Source: Trichaptum fuscoviolaceum (Eukaryota > Basidiomycota > Agaricomycetes > Hymenochaetales > Trichaptaceae). From it: 64,000 bases of DNA. The stretch spans positions 1,798,001 through 1,862,000 of the forward strand of contig CAJSYZ010000003.1 of the NCBI GenBank assembly GCA_910574455.1. The letters run 5' to 3'. Both the position numbers and the translations under genes were made by a program. Positions 47,329 through 60,100 of the stretch are shown piece by piece (within the stretch, counting starts at the first letter, position 1; every line of letters begins with the position of its first letter). The notes beneath the pieces are model-generated. The model was not told the origin of the DNA. It ran no database searches and worked only from the letters and a program-made list of their open reading frames with translations.

Positions 47329-48855
47329 CTAATCATTTTTTTTCTTGACGTTTCGACCTCCCATAGTGTAACCAACGGTCCCGAAAAGCACTGCAAACGC
47401 ACCAGCCCATAGCAGCCAGTTTCCTGAAGAGCCGCCCAACAGCAGCACGCTGATCGCTAATGAAACGGCTTTACGAACCACGAGGACGAGTGTAACCGTT
47501 AGGCTGTTCACCCGCGACGTGAGACGGTTGACCCCGGAGACACAAACGAACTGCGTCATCACGTTCATAGCGAGCGGAATGTAAAAGGAAGGGATCCTGA
47601 TTGTAGGCGGTTTCAGTGGTAGGTAGGGCAGCGGTGCTGGGTTGGTCTCTGCAGTGAAGTATAGGGAATGAAGCCCTAACTCTGTCTTAAGGCCCGCATT
47701 TGCCATTCTTATCTGGCCGACGAGCTCAGAACGTACAAGGGAGAACAGAGGAAGGGACAGAGCGTGCAAATAAAACATCGCTTCCTCCCAATTCCCCCGG
47801 CCATATTGTTCATAAGTCTTATCCTGGGAAAGACCCAGAAAGCCGGACAGTATGAGGGCGAGAGTAAGGATGCCAATGCCAATGGCGTATGAATATGCCT
47901 CTGCCCCGGCATCGGCCGTCGAAACGCTATGTGAGCGAGGGGGCTTCGATTTATTCGCGGACAGCGTGGTGAGAGCAACGCCTAGTGTCACAAGGAGAAC
48001 AGAAGCCACCTGTAGCTTAGTATATCTAAAAAACTCATCAATAATCGCGAGCAGAAGGTCAGAAATATACTGACCGGCGGTTCTCTAGAATACGACCCAT
48101 GAGCATGTTCACAACGAGGCCACCACTTCTAAAAATGATGTGCACAGCCATAGGAACGTGATATGCGAACGCAGCATTGTTTAGGAGGCTAATAAGCAGA
48201 AAAAGGAGAACTTGGACTGCGTAGCGAGTCAGAGGGATGCGACGAGATTTTAAGCGAAGTCTGAGGGGGTTGAACGTGAATTGACGACGATGGGGAAACC
48301 AGACGGCAGGATGATCAGGCTGTGAAATTTCTACGGCGATGTCGGAGGAGGAGCTTTCGAACGCAGAGAGGATATCGATATTCATTGCCTTTTGCATAGG
48401 CTTCTCGGCCCACTTAGACTTCTCTACAATCGAGACCTGGACTTTGATCAAAGATGACTCTATAGAAGTGGCAAGTTGCTGTGCAAAGGCATGTGCAGCA
48501 TGCGAGTCCACGAGTACATTTATGACCAGTGGAGTCACATCGCTCAGGCGGTCCTTTTTTGTTGAAAGTTCCGAGCAAACGTGTCGAACGGCAGATTCTC
48601 TCGAGATTCGCGGAGGTAGCACGATGATTTGTTTGTACAAGCCGACGATCGAGACAACCAAGAACTGAGCAAACGTAATGAGGCTCCCTGCCGGCGGAAA
48701 CTGGGAAGTTATGAGTTCTAAAGTAAGAGCATTGCTGCGATATCACAAAAATGTCTTCAGATCTGAGCAGCCATTAGCGAGAAATGTAGATTAATACACA
48801 CACACCTACAACAACCCCCAAAGATAAGACCAAATGTGGCGATATAGTCCGCCAT
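47329..48855 (-). CDS. YEA4: UAA-family nucleotide-sugar transporter (YEA4/SLC35B4-like) with a large loop insertion
   Basis: Three exons (48806-48855, 48075-48734, 47329-48025) give 468 residues, more than 100 longer than yeast Yea4. The signature G-G-C-C-S-N ends the first helix; L-I-T-F-A-Q-F-L-V-V-S marks the second; N-N-A-A-F-A-Y-H-V-P-M-A-V-H-I-I-F-R the third and fourth; Y-T-K-L-Q-V-A-S the following loop. About 110 extra residues (48281-48607) sit between the second and third helices. They are soluble-looking, with no membrane segment and no domain I recognise. Family members import UDP-GlcNAc and related sugars into the endoplasmic reticulum or Golgi for chitin and glycan synthesis; substrate is inferred. 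Ends in the K-K-K-N-D tail, near a retrieval-type signal. Confidence 0.82.
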
Positions 48856-49272
48856 AAAGTTATAGTTTCACGATGATGCGTGTTAATGCTGAAGCGAGTA
48901 TTCTTATACTCGGCCTTCAGTCTCTTTAAGCGAGCGTTTTCTCCTTAAATTCGGTACATAGGTGCATCAATCACCGACGTTAGCAAAATCAAGAACTGTG
49001 TATAGAAAGCCACAGATGCCAGTGATGGAAGTAAGAGGGAAAGAGTGAATGCAACGTTTTCAGCCACCCTTTCCTTTTCCGTCGCTGCCATAAATCCGAA
49101 TAAATTTCGCGTCTGTCTTACTCCTTCGACATTATACTGACGCCGCCGGCGTCGGTGTACATTGTTTCCCTCATTGCTAACGCCGTCCAGAAACCTCTTC
49201 GACGCGCCTGGAGAACGCTGGCGGTCGTGCTGGTCACCGTTCCGCTCGAAGTCCAGTTCTTAGGGGCGCAAC
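48856..49272. promoter_or_regulatory. Shared upstream region of the transporter gene and SSK1
   Basis: 417 bases between divergent starts. An open hydrophobic frame at 49120-49270 on the plus strand does not join SSK1 in phase and is taken as 5' leader. Confidence 0.4.
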
Positions 49273-52200
49273 ATGCCAAACTCGAGCACCCACGCACTGG
49301 ATAGCAAAGTCCTTCCTGCAGTGCGCGTTCCAACTGTTCCTGTTGGCGAGGGAGCGGAGGGCGTAGCGCAGACACCAATAGTCGATCTTCCTCCAGCAGA
49401 GAAATTCGGGTTCGCGTATCCTGACTCGGTGGGTGGAGGAATTGCTAGAAGCACTCGAGTATTGACAATCTCTCAGGTGTTGCAGATAAATGATGCTGAA
49501 GGTTCAGAGCTTGAGACCTCAGAAGCAGAGTCTTCAGCTTCAAAAGACTTTGCTACGGCTCTTGAAGACAAAGAAGCAGGAGAGTCCACGCCTACGAATG
49601 GAACAACCAGTCCAAATGTCCCGTCAGCATCCGCATCCTCCCCACCTCGGCTTTCTCGCGCATTCTCAATGCCAGTGTCATCACAGCTTGGGCATCTTCG
49701 GAATCCCCATCGCTCGTTTATAGAACCCGTCTATCCTACATCGCCTCTTGTACTTAGCACACCGCCCAGTAGTGCACAATTTCGTGAGCTATCTCTGGAG
49801 CTTGCAGATTCGGTGCAGATGGTTATCCAGACCCTCCTGCAAATTGCACCTCCTCACCTCCTTGATCCCGCGAAGGAGCAGTTCTCAGGGTGCTCATTGT
49901 CTGTCCCAAGTCCATCTATTTCAGCGATGCTCACTACCATGAAGAATCTTAACTACATGTCTGCGAATATCTCCACCTTTACCGAGGGTCCTGGACCGTT
50001 TCATTCTTCTGATCAATCTCCAGAAGCCATTGAGGATGACTTCGATGTGGGTGAGGTGTTGCAAAGCGTCGGAGATGCTCTGAGCGGGGTAGCTTCACAA
50101 GCAGGCGTGGAGCTGGTGTTATTTCACGCCGACGTCGGAATGAAACATATCAGTGTACGGGGTGATGAGTGCGGCATTTCTTATGCACTATCCTACGTAC
50201 GTGATGCCTGAAGCTACAAAATTAGGAAGGACCACATTCCTGATACACATTCCTTTTAGATTGTACGACAGGTTATAGATTCTGCTCAACCTGGGGATAC
50301 AATTGAGATTGGGCTACATATAGCGGTGGAATCAAGCAGAGCGCGAGTAGCGAATGAATCTCTCGTCCCGCAGGATCCTATCGGAGAGACCCGCCCTTCT
50401 TCTCGTGCGTCATCATTCCAGCCAGATGTCGATGGTCAATTACGGTGCACATTTGAGATAGCTCATAAATTTGTTGAGAAAACTCAGCCTATTCGGACAA
50501 AGCTCAACCTCGAGACCCTTTTCCTAAGGCGCTTGCTTCAACATGTTAATGGGATTATCAGGGAGGATCTGCAACCTCGGTTATTCCCGACAGGGCGCAC
50601 TTGCGAGCTTTCCGTCCTAGTCGATCCTGGCTCACCTGACCTCCTTACTCGACCTTTGAAGTTGAGCGCAGAGGAGGAAGCCTTGCGGCAGCCCTTCGCA
50701 ACCTCGAACATTCAACTCGCGACAGAGCCCAGCCTCGAGGAACTTCTGCAATTTGTGGAGACATTGAAAGGCAAAAAGGTTGCGCTTTACGCCAGTGCCA
50801 TGGGCTCCTTTGCCCATCATCTGACAAGCTATCTTACGGCTTGGGGCATGGATGTTCGTCATATGGCCCAGTCCTACTCAGATGTTGGACTTACATCGAT
50901 CGAGGAGACTTCAGAGCTTACCCCGACGAGCAGCGAGGATCAAGTGCAGATATCACCGGCGGCAGCCCTCACTGAATCACCAGCTTCTTCGTTGGTATCA
51001 GAAGCGAACCCCCTCGAAGAGGAAATTCGAGCGAAAAGTGTTATTGACACTCCTGCGTTTGTTCTCATCGACGACGATGTCGAGGTTTTACGTTCTCGCC
51101 TCGTGCAAATACGATCCGAGACTTCCTTTAACTTAACTATGCGTCAACGGCCCAAACTCGCTGCCCATCACCGTCCTAAATCTTCCCCTCACGTTCTCCG
51201 GGCAAAAGGAATTAAGCCGAACGCACCATCTCAACAGACATCTGTTATTATACATTTTACAAGCCTATCTAACTACAAGCTTGTGAAAGATCTCATCCAC
51301 AATGCCCTCACTACAACAGATTCCTCCATGCAAATCCCTGAAATAATAGTGCTTCCTAAGCCTGCTGGTCCTAGACGTGTTTTGACAGCACTCCGTACAG
51401 CTGTAACTAAGCCTATCGTGGACCCTTTTTTCATGCCCATTGCTACATCGCCCATGAGCCCAATCGGCCAGGGTGCCAACCCATTCTCTCCTTTCTTTCG
51501 CGCTTCGAGTCCGTCTCAGAAAAATGGCCGTCCATCCGTCAGCCCACGGACTGCGTCTGACCGGTCATTGAGGTCAAGCAAAGAAATGATAGGGGATTTT
51601 GTTCCACGCCTCCCTCCTTCACCATTGCGCGAAGCCGACTCCATGGAATACTTTACAGAAGCGGCACAGAAGCTTGGAACCTCACCCTCGTCTGGTCTTG
51701 TCATACAAAGCCCAGACGGACAGCCTGCTGGCATCTTCTTTCATCCAAAAAAAGGGGCAACAAGCAAGTTTGAAAGAACTGATAGCTCCACGAGTACTTC
51801 GAGCAATAGAATGATCAATCCTCCGCATCTCGTCCGTGATACGGGCAATCTTAGGCTACCAGCGGAAGCTAAGAGAGTGCAACTGCCGAAGCGGTCTTCT
51901 TTGACGATGGACGAAGGCACCTCAGGAACACCGAGACCAACCGTCCTTCGACATTGGAGTACGCATGCACATGTCAACAACGATAATGGAGCGGGAGCAC
52001 AGACCAGTCCTTCAACATCGGCGGGCAAGAAGAGGATGTCAATGTCTCCTTCCGGGGATCGCCAGGGTCCGAAGATCATACAGACAGTACCGACGCCAGG
52101 AAGCTCTGGATCGACTGTGGCTAACCCGCCCACGGATGCCTCAAGCCCTGCCCACTCACCTCGTTCAAGTGGTCATATCGATATTGGGAAGACGGGTAGC

Positions 52201-53760
52201 CCTCCTGTCTCTCCTGGCTCAGCAAGGGCAACAAATCCTCCGTCGCCCTCAGTTCGTAGGCGTTCGCAGGGTCGTAGAGGCACGGGAGATTTCTCAGCTG
52301 CTTCCACTCCGCCAGTGACAAAGAAGGTGAACAAGAGTGTTGATGGCAACATTGTACCACCAGTGAAGGTGCTCATTGTAGAAGGTAATTTTCTGCCTCA
52401 TATCTTTATTTTGATCAGGTCATAACTTTTATTACAGACAACCCGATTAATCAGACTATCTTATCCACGTTCATGAAGAAGAAAAAGATTAAGTTTGATG
52501 TGGCTACGAACGGCGCAGAGGCAGTGGAGAAATGGAAGTCAGGTGGCTTCCATTTAATCCTCGTACGTCTACACCTCAAGTTGTTTTATTCATTAATTAA
52601 GTCTAGTCGTACATAGATGGATATTCAGATGCCTGTCATGGATGGCATCACTGCGACTAAGAAGATTCGGGAGCTGGAGAAGGTTGCTCACCAAGGGCAA
52701 TTTGCTTCGAGTACACCATCGGACGGTCAGCAAACACCCTCAGACGAACACTCAGAGACAAAATCCAGTATCAGCGCACATACACCATACAAGTCTTCAG
52801 TGATCATCGTGGCTTTGACTGCATCTTCACTACCCTCAGATCGTGTAACGGCTCTTGCAGCTGGTTGCAATGATTTTTTAACTAAGCCTGTGTCTCTATT
52901 ATGGCTAAACAGTAAGATCATAGAATGGGGTTCCATCAAAGCTTTGCAAATGTGGGCAGATCTCCGACCGGAAGTCGTGAAGAGCATCTCATTCGGGCAA
53001 ATGAGCCAGGCTAGGGAGGTGGCGAGCAAGCTACACGTCCCCGAGGGCAGGGAAAGGGAGGTTGCCCATAGCCGACCCGCGTCTGATCGCAAGATATCTC
53101 AAGAGGACGCCATCAGGCTTCTGAGTGAAGGCGGCCGGGTACCTACGACACCTCGGAGCGATAGCCAGTCGGAAGGTTTGTGCCTGCCATTTGTCATATC
53201 ACAATGACAAGATGCTGAACACTACTGCTATCAGAAACTACTTTATCGAAAGCTCGTACAGCTGCAATAAACTTAGCTGGTGCTTTGGCCATTCTCCCCA
53301 CAGCAGTCAATAGCGAACAGTCGTCTACATCTTCACTAGGCTAGTTCTTTGCCTTATTCCATAATAGACTTGAATGATACTTACGCATTTACTTTTAGCG
53401 CCTTCTGACACCGCCTCGGAAGTATCCTTACAAACTCAAGAATCGACAGCCTCAAAACGTCCAAAAACGCCACGAGAGGTTAGCGGACAGGAAGCGTTGC
53501 TGGCTCACATCAAGGAATCTTCTGCAGAAACGGAACATGTACCATCAGACATTCCAGTTCTGCTCGGGGAAAGCGCCATGCTCTCTGAGAAACGCTCAAT
53601 CGCGCAAATAATGCACAGTGATACGGAACTCACTACAAGCTCTAAATCTTCGATTCAATTGGAGATAGATGACGAGGAAATCAGTCCTGAGCGTTCTGAT
53701 GCTACTATACCCCCGACTTCTGGTGACGATCAAACCCCTTCACAAGGGAACGGCGAATGA
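49273..53760 (+). CDS. SSK1: SSK1 response regulator of the HOG stress pathway
   Basis: Six exons (49273-50196, 50260-52384, 52438-52562, 52617-53175, 53235-53339, 53399-53760) give 1399 residues. A long Ser/Pro-rich and partly structured N-terminal region (about 1000 residues) precedes the receiver domain. That domain starts V-K-V-L-I-V-E-D-N-P-I-N-Q, with phospho-acceptor aspartate in L-I-L-M-D-I-Q-M-P-V-M-D-G and lysine in F-L-T-K-P. The tail after the receiver is about 350 residues, including T-A-A-I-N-L-A-G-A-L-A. Ssk1 receives phosphate from the Sln1-type histidine kinase relay; the unphosphorylated form activates the MAPKKK Ssk2/22. The fifth intron uses a GC donor. An upstream start is possible. 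Confidence 0.9.
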
Positions 53761-54484
53761 TGGTTCTGGGCGGCCCTCGGATTGTTCGTATACACGGTTC
53801 AGACGCTGATTCTGAAGGTCGCCGGGACGCTTCGTGGATTTTTCTCCTGATCTCCTCAGCACTCTACACAATGCCAGGGATCGTACATATCTCAGAAACC
53901 CGATACCATTGTCGACTCACAAATTGTCGCACTTTTATGTCCATAAACCGTCCCAGCTCTGCAGCCTTTCTTTCCGTCTCCCAACATGTAGCTCATACAC
54001 TGTGCCTGTCACAATGGCACTTACTTCCTGTTTTTTGCGTACGAGCCTGACAGACGACGATCGCTTAGCTTTCCTGTTTATTCATGGATCACGATACATT
54101 CCTTTCTTCCGACTCCAGCACTATCTGATGCATGCAACTGTACTGAACCCTCATATTTTCTTTTCTGCTTGGTCCTCTCATGGTATTATCGTACTGTACT
54201 CTTATGTTTCAGTTGTCATCTCACATACCCTCGCATGTCATCCTTTTTTTTTGCAATGGCTTAGGTGTTTATTATATCTTTCTTGAACACATACATACCG
54301 CTGTTCTTTATCCTGGGACGGTTGTTTTCTGCAGTAGCATAGCTTAACCGTAGCAGTCTTGCCAAGTTGTCCGGATACACGATTGTACAATATGGCATGG
54401 TCTGAATAAATCATATACACATGGTACAAAAATCCATTGTTTGGAGTTCACCGTTACTGCATTCTATTTGTTATTTTGTAGGTC
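53761..54484. other. Region between convergent SSK1 and FGGY kinase genes
   Basis: 724 bases, pyrimidine-rich in the first part. Open frames on the plus strand have low-complexity composition and no domain. Taken as 3' untranslated and spacer sequence. Confidence 0.4.
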
Positions 54485-56631
54485 TTACGAGCTCGCTGCC
54501 GCAATTTCGGCTCTCCATCTCTTTTGAATATCTATTGTCTCAAGGAAGATTTTATACTTAGCCTCAAGCAACTTCTTTTCCCGGGGTGAAGCAGCGGGAG
54601 AGACAAGAGTTCCAGGAGGTGTCATTTCGACCTATGCGTAAGTAGATTATCCATCAATGTTCGAGTGAGAAGTTACCGGAACGCACCATGACTTCCCAAA
54701 GCGCTTCCCCAAGGTCACCCTGAACGCTTTTTCTCGCATTCGCAGCTGCGAATCGGCCCAACATCGCAGCACCACGGGTAACGGCATCGGAAGTCGAGGC
54801 CGGAAGAATGACGGGCATCCCGCATACATCCGCGAAGAGCTGCATGAGCTTCGCGTTTTTCGCCTGGCCGCCGGACATGTACAGCTCTGTTATAGCGTGG
54901 CCTGAGTCGTTCATGGTGTCGATGATGTGCCGTGTTTGCAACGCGATGCCTTCGAGCGTGAGGTGGAATTTCCGTGCCAGATCATGAAGCGACCGGTCCA
55001 ACTTAAGACCGGAAATTGAACCCGTCATAGTAGGGTCTGCGATTGGAGAACGGTTACCTGCGGGATTGCGGCAACATAGGTCAATCTTCAGCATGTTCAG
55101 AGAAATCTCGCCATACCATGCAAGTCAGGATAGAAGTGCATATCTTTGGTAAGCTCTGTCAGGCTTTCCGCGCCTGCCTCTATGCGGAGTTTTTCCAACT
55201 GATCGGCAAGGACTGAATAGCCATGCTCCGTGAGCCAGACATTGGTGAATCATGATGCAGATCAATCCACCTGAATGTATGCTGGTACTCTCTTTCTCAG
55301 CTCTCTGAACAAGCTGAGTGTATGCAGGATGGGTCGTGATCATGAAATCGATCAGCTGAGAAATTCTATTAGCCATAGCCATTGAGTAGAGATGTGGAAG
55401 GAGGATTAGATTGAACCGGAATTGGCATACCTGCCCCGTCGAGCTCTGACCACCTTCGTTCATCCACCATCCAGGGAATACCGCGTCCTTGTAGGGGCCC
55501 CAAACCCCAGGAACAAAGACACCCTGAGGTGACTGAACTAAATGACACGAAGAGGTGCCTGCGACAACTGCAAGTCGGTGCTTTGACTCCTCCAACGAGG
55601 AAGCTTTCGCCTCTGAGGAAGCGCGAGCAGCAATGGTTCCGACCCAGCCAGCATACCTAAAGTCGCGTTATCTTTCTGACAATGAATGCCGGAGAATGCC
55701 ACGTACGCATCAATCACAGCACTTCCGATTGTCGTGCCCTCATTAAGTCCCAGCTCTTGAGCAGCTTTTGAACTCAGGCCGCTTCCAACTGGTAGTCCAG
55801 CAGTTAGGACCTCAGTATCACGTTTCCCGCCTGATTCTTTCACGGGTCCAATCTGTGCATAGCCATTCTTTACGAACTCGCCCAGACCGATTTGCTCAAA
55901 GAACGCGTCTTGCCATCCACCCGCTCGATCATCTGTTCTAGGAACAAAAGAGCACTTGCATGTCACGGAACAAGCAGAGCGTGTAGTGCTGCCGCCAGTC
56001 GCACGATATGTGAGATAGTCCGGAAGGTCAAAGAACTGACATTGTGAAAACAATTCGCTGGGCATATGCTTCTTCAGCCATAAGGTCTTCGGAATTTCCA
56101 TCTCTAGCTTTGATTCACAACAGCAGTAAATTAGAATAATCAAATTGAATCTATACATTGACTCACGCTTATTTTCCCGCCGACGTAGTCGAGCACAACC
56201 GATCCGGTGCTATTGATCAAGTTTGCCTCTTCTTCAGCGCGATGGTCAGCCCATAGAATTATGTTTCGTTCTCCTGGAGTTCCAATAGTGCTTCCCTTCG
56301 AGACTGTGATAGGATTTCCTTGCAAATCAGTAACCGCGAGGGAACACGTCGCATCGAATCCGATCCCGAGCACCCTAGCCGGGTCTATGCGTGTCGACGA
56401 GTTCGCATCTTCACAGCCAATGACATTGCGCACGCAGGAGCAGATCGCATCCCAGATATCATTCGTAGATTGTTCAAATATCCTGTGGTCATTCTCATCT
56501 CGGAATGTCTGAGTGTCTTTCGTGGCCGATGCCACAACGTCACCAGTGTGTGTGACAAGTGCCGCGCGCACAGAACCTGTACCAACGTCGACACCAATGT
56601 ATAAAGGACTGTCAGAGCCCGCAGATGCCAT
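54485..56631 (-). CDS. FGGY: FGGY-family carbohydrate kinase (ribulokinase-like, YDR109C type)
   Basis: A multi-exon gene of roughly 600 residues. The N-terminal phosphate loop reads Y-I-G-V-D-V-G-T-G-S-V-R-A, then G-I-G-F-D-A-T-C-S-L and L-W-A-D-H-R-A, the usual FGGY sugar-site segments. The C-terminal domain has V-A-G-T-S-S-C-H, P-G-x-W-x-x-E-G-G-Q-S-S-T-G and Y-M-S-G-G-Q-A-K-N for ATP. Exon 1 is 56167-56631; further junctions are at about 56107, 55708 and near 55430, 55260, 55110 and 54670. The C-terminus is A-A-A-S. FGGY proteins phosphorylate ribulose or related ketoses, and one proposed role is clearing free D-ribulose. Substrate here is inferred. Confidence 0.87.
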
Positions 56632-57177
56632 ATCCTAACTTGTGAGTCGTACTCGTTGTCCTTCTAGATGGTGGTGCAAAGGAATGTGGACGTTGAGCAG
56701 TTTAAGCAGTGGCGGCAGAGTAAAAGATCCTTAAACAAGTAACCATGCCGGCCCGACAATCCCGCCGCTACAACTTCATGATGCAGTTCGTTCAGAGATG
56801 AAGATTATGCGGGCCGTTGCATAATAATAAAAAAGCAAGTAAGTATATATTCAAGACTATTGCGCACATCAACCAATGCCTTGCCTAAGTTGTGGAAGCA
56901 TAAGGACAATCGCTTTTCAGCTGGAAGTCGTTCCAGCTCCAATTTTTTTTTGCCGATCGCCAATCCTTCAATGGGCCTGTAATGTGATACAAACTGTAAG
57001 GATAGTAAGAAATGAGGAAATACATAACAGGATAACTACGTCACTATAAAAAAGCAAATCTCGATAATAAATCAGTCAAGATCTTCTTTGCTCAGTTGGA
57101 TATAGTCAATATATGCTTCGGGCCTTCGACAAAGAAGTTAGAGAAGCCCTACTATAGCGACAAGTAATTAAATCAGC
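56632..57177. other. Intergenic region
   Basis: 546 bases, AT-rich, upstream of the FGGY gene and downstream of the next minus-strand gene. No coding signal seen. Confidence 0.4.
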
Positions 57178-60100
57178 TCACCAGCCCGTCCTTTCAATGA
57201 TACTTCTAGATAGCGCGGGCCTCGCAGATGGTGGCATCATAGCCGCCGACGGATTCTCCGACCAAAAAGGGACAAAGTCACTTGCAGAGGACGATGTGAA
57301 TAGATAACACATTTTGGGAGGCGGTGGTGCGAATACTGAGTGATGTGCAAACGCATGTGTGTTTCCAGCTCCGTTACCGTGTCGCTGTCCACCATATCCT
57401 CCTGGCCTGCCCATGGAATGGCCAAAGGGATTCCGGTGGGCTTGCATCGACTGACCCGGAACAAACGGTGGGATATAAGTGTCTCGAAGAGTGTAAGTTT
57501 GGCCCTTGACGGAACGAGTTACTGTCGGAAATTGTTAAGAATATCCCGGCAGAAGGATTTGATCACGATCATACTCAATATCAGTTCGTGTGGTTCAATG
57601 TTTTCCGCACGGCTTATCTTCCGTGCTTCACGCAGGAGGTACCTCCATGCTTCATTTACGGAGGTCATTCGGATTGAATGCCGAATATACAAAGTGATCT
57701 CCTCCGAAGGGGGCAGCATCAGTGGCCATCTAATAATTTGCCTTAGACTCAACTTTTTGAAAGTAAAAGTTCACTCACCCTTCAATATCTCCAGGCAGAA
57801 CAATAGGATAGACATCGTTGCGCTGTACGAATCCATTCACCCACTGCGTTTGTTGACCGAACGATTCATTTTCAATGTCCAATTTAATGGTTGAGGTTGG
57901 GAGCAACTGGTGCTTTACACCATCTACACCATGGCCCGTTAATAAGTCGAATACATTCCCGACCTTGACAAAGTCGTTGAATCGCGTGTTGTCCGTCATA
58001 TCGATCGCTGTGGCATGACACTCTTCGCCTTCATCGCGTCCGCGTTTGATATATCCAACATCGCCACAACTAAAGACAACTCTGCACGCATGCACACCCT
58101 CGTTCCATGCGTGATTGTGTAAGCCAGCTTTGATACTCAATTCGCGTAAGCGTGAAAGGGATGGTGGTTCGTCTTCATCCATCTCTTCCAGAAGTTCCTC
58201 AAATTCAGGAGATAACTCCGGAGATGTTCCATCGCTTGGAAGGAGAAGCCGTGCCAGAGCTTTCAAGTGCACGAACTTATTTCGCAAATCAACAAGTTCT
58301 ATGAAGCTTGCCAGTGAGATATCACTTGCAATAAAACAGAATGCCGGTAACGTACGCGATGATTCACTCGTGCCTCTTAATGATTCCATCCTTTCGCTAC
58401 TGGGTAAAGTCTGTAGATATCGGCATGAGGATTTGGGTGATCTCTGAGGTTGGAAACTCACCTTCATGGCAGTACTGACAAGACTCTCGGTTAGACGATA
58501 ACTTCGGAACGTAAAGGTATTCTTGTCTTTCGGAGGCGGTAGGCCAACAACCATATTCCCATCCCCATCCAGAGAGTAACTCGCATTCTGAGATGGTGAA
58601 AGGTTATGAGCAACGGGAGTTAGCGGATTAGTTTACCTATCTTACATCGATGAAATCTTGTGTTTCATTTTCGTCCAGCGCGAGCTGTCGTTGTGCGTAG
58701 AGTGCTGCTGACTATGTTATGCATTCCTAAATTCAATGCAAACTGTGCGATTCGCGCTGCACTCACAGTCACATCACGATACTAGGATTAACTTCAGCGC
58801 AGCACTCAGGAGAACATAGAACATAAGTTACCATCTTCAATATTATATTCGCGCATTCGCTTAAGCTTTTCTTCTGTAAGGCGTTCCACAGGTATGCGTT
58901 AGGGTCACGTAATTTGACTGAAGCACTGATCAGCAGATTTGATACATGAGAAGCAGTCTTCTGTTTTACCTCGTGCAAGAAGAATGAAGGGCGTAGGCGC
59001 CTTCTCGTCAGAGAAGCCAACGAGTTGCGGGAAGTTGGGGTGGCTAACAAATCGTTCGTTAGTTTCCGGGGAGGTCGAGTGAGAAGAAACAACGCACTAA
59101 AAATTCTTGAGCAGCTTCACATCGTGTAGCCACCTCTAAGCATTCCAGTTAGTTTATTCCTTTAACAAAGGGAAATTCCATACCCTCGCCGGATCCAAGT
59201 TTCCATCGGCTTCGTATCGTTTAACAAGGGTTTTCTGACCCCCTGCATCGGCATTAGATGTACTGGACCAAAATGAATTGGGTGTAATGCCTTTGATTGC
59301 TGTTTGTAATCGAACTTCGGACTGATGATAACGCTTGAACTGAACATGATATTCGTCAACGTCTCTTTCCAAGTCTTCTTCAAGCTCTCACATACACCAA
59401 GACTTTCCAGTTCGGTAACCGCTTCGGAGACAAGTTGTTCCACGTCCTCGACAGGCTCTATCTCAGTCTCCATCATGATATCCATGTCTGATTCGATTCG
59501 AGATTCAGAGTTGTTATCTGAGATCTGCAAATCTTTCAAAGTTCGTGCGAGGCCACGAGGTTCTTGGTCCTCCAGTGACAAGTCACTCTATGAATGAACG
59601 AGTGCATTAGATATATAGGTGTTCCCTTATTAAACGTAGTAAGGGCTCGCACCTCATACACTGGAGGTGGTGACGAAATAGATTCCAAGTTCTCCTCATC
59701 AAATCGTTGCTTCTCCACAAAGTCTACACACTGCCCTGCCGCTTGCTTTTGCAGAATCCCAACAGTATAGTGTATCTCGATCAAGCTGGCAAGCTGGGGG
59801 GTTCACTTCAGAAGTAGCTGAATACTTGATGCTCCAATGACTTGCCTGGAAAGACCGCTCGGACTCGTCTAAGAGATTATTGAAGTCCTTCAGTGAGTTC
59901 TCAATTGCCCCTTTCTGCAAAAGACGGCCCATCCATTTCACCTTCGAAAGCTCGACCATGAAGTCACGGATTGAATCCAGCACGCTGGTCTTCTTCAGAA
60001 TAGAGAATAAAAATTGCTTAGGAATTGACAGTCACCGCACTTCTTGAACTCTGTGATATTCTCCACCAATGCAGCCGGAGCTGATTCCCACCTTCCCTCC

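Noticed and set aside
49120..49272. Hydrophobic frame directly upstream of SSK1 as an N-terminal membrane anchor
   Set aside because: It does not join the SSK1 frame without an unsupported splice, and Ssk1 proteins are soluble.
53834..54286. Plus-strand open frame after SSK1
   Set aside because: Low-complexity pyrimidine-rich composition and no domain; lies in the convergent 3' region.
53834..56631. Sugar-metabolism gene cluster around the FGGY kinase
   Set aside because: Neighbours are SSK1 and the MLKL-like gene; nothing else metabolic is nearby.
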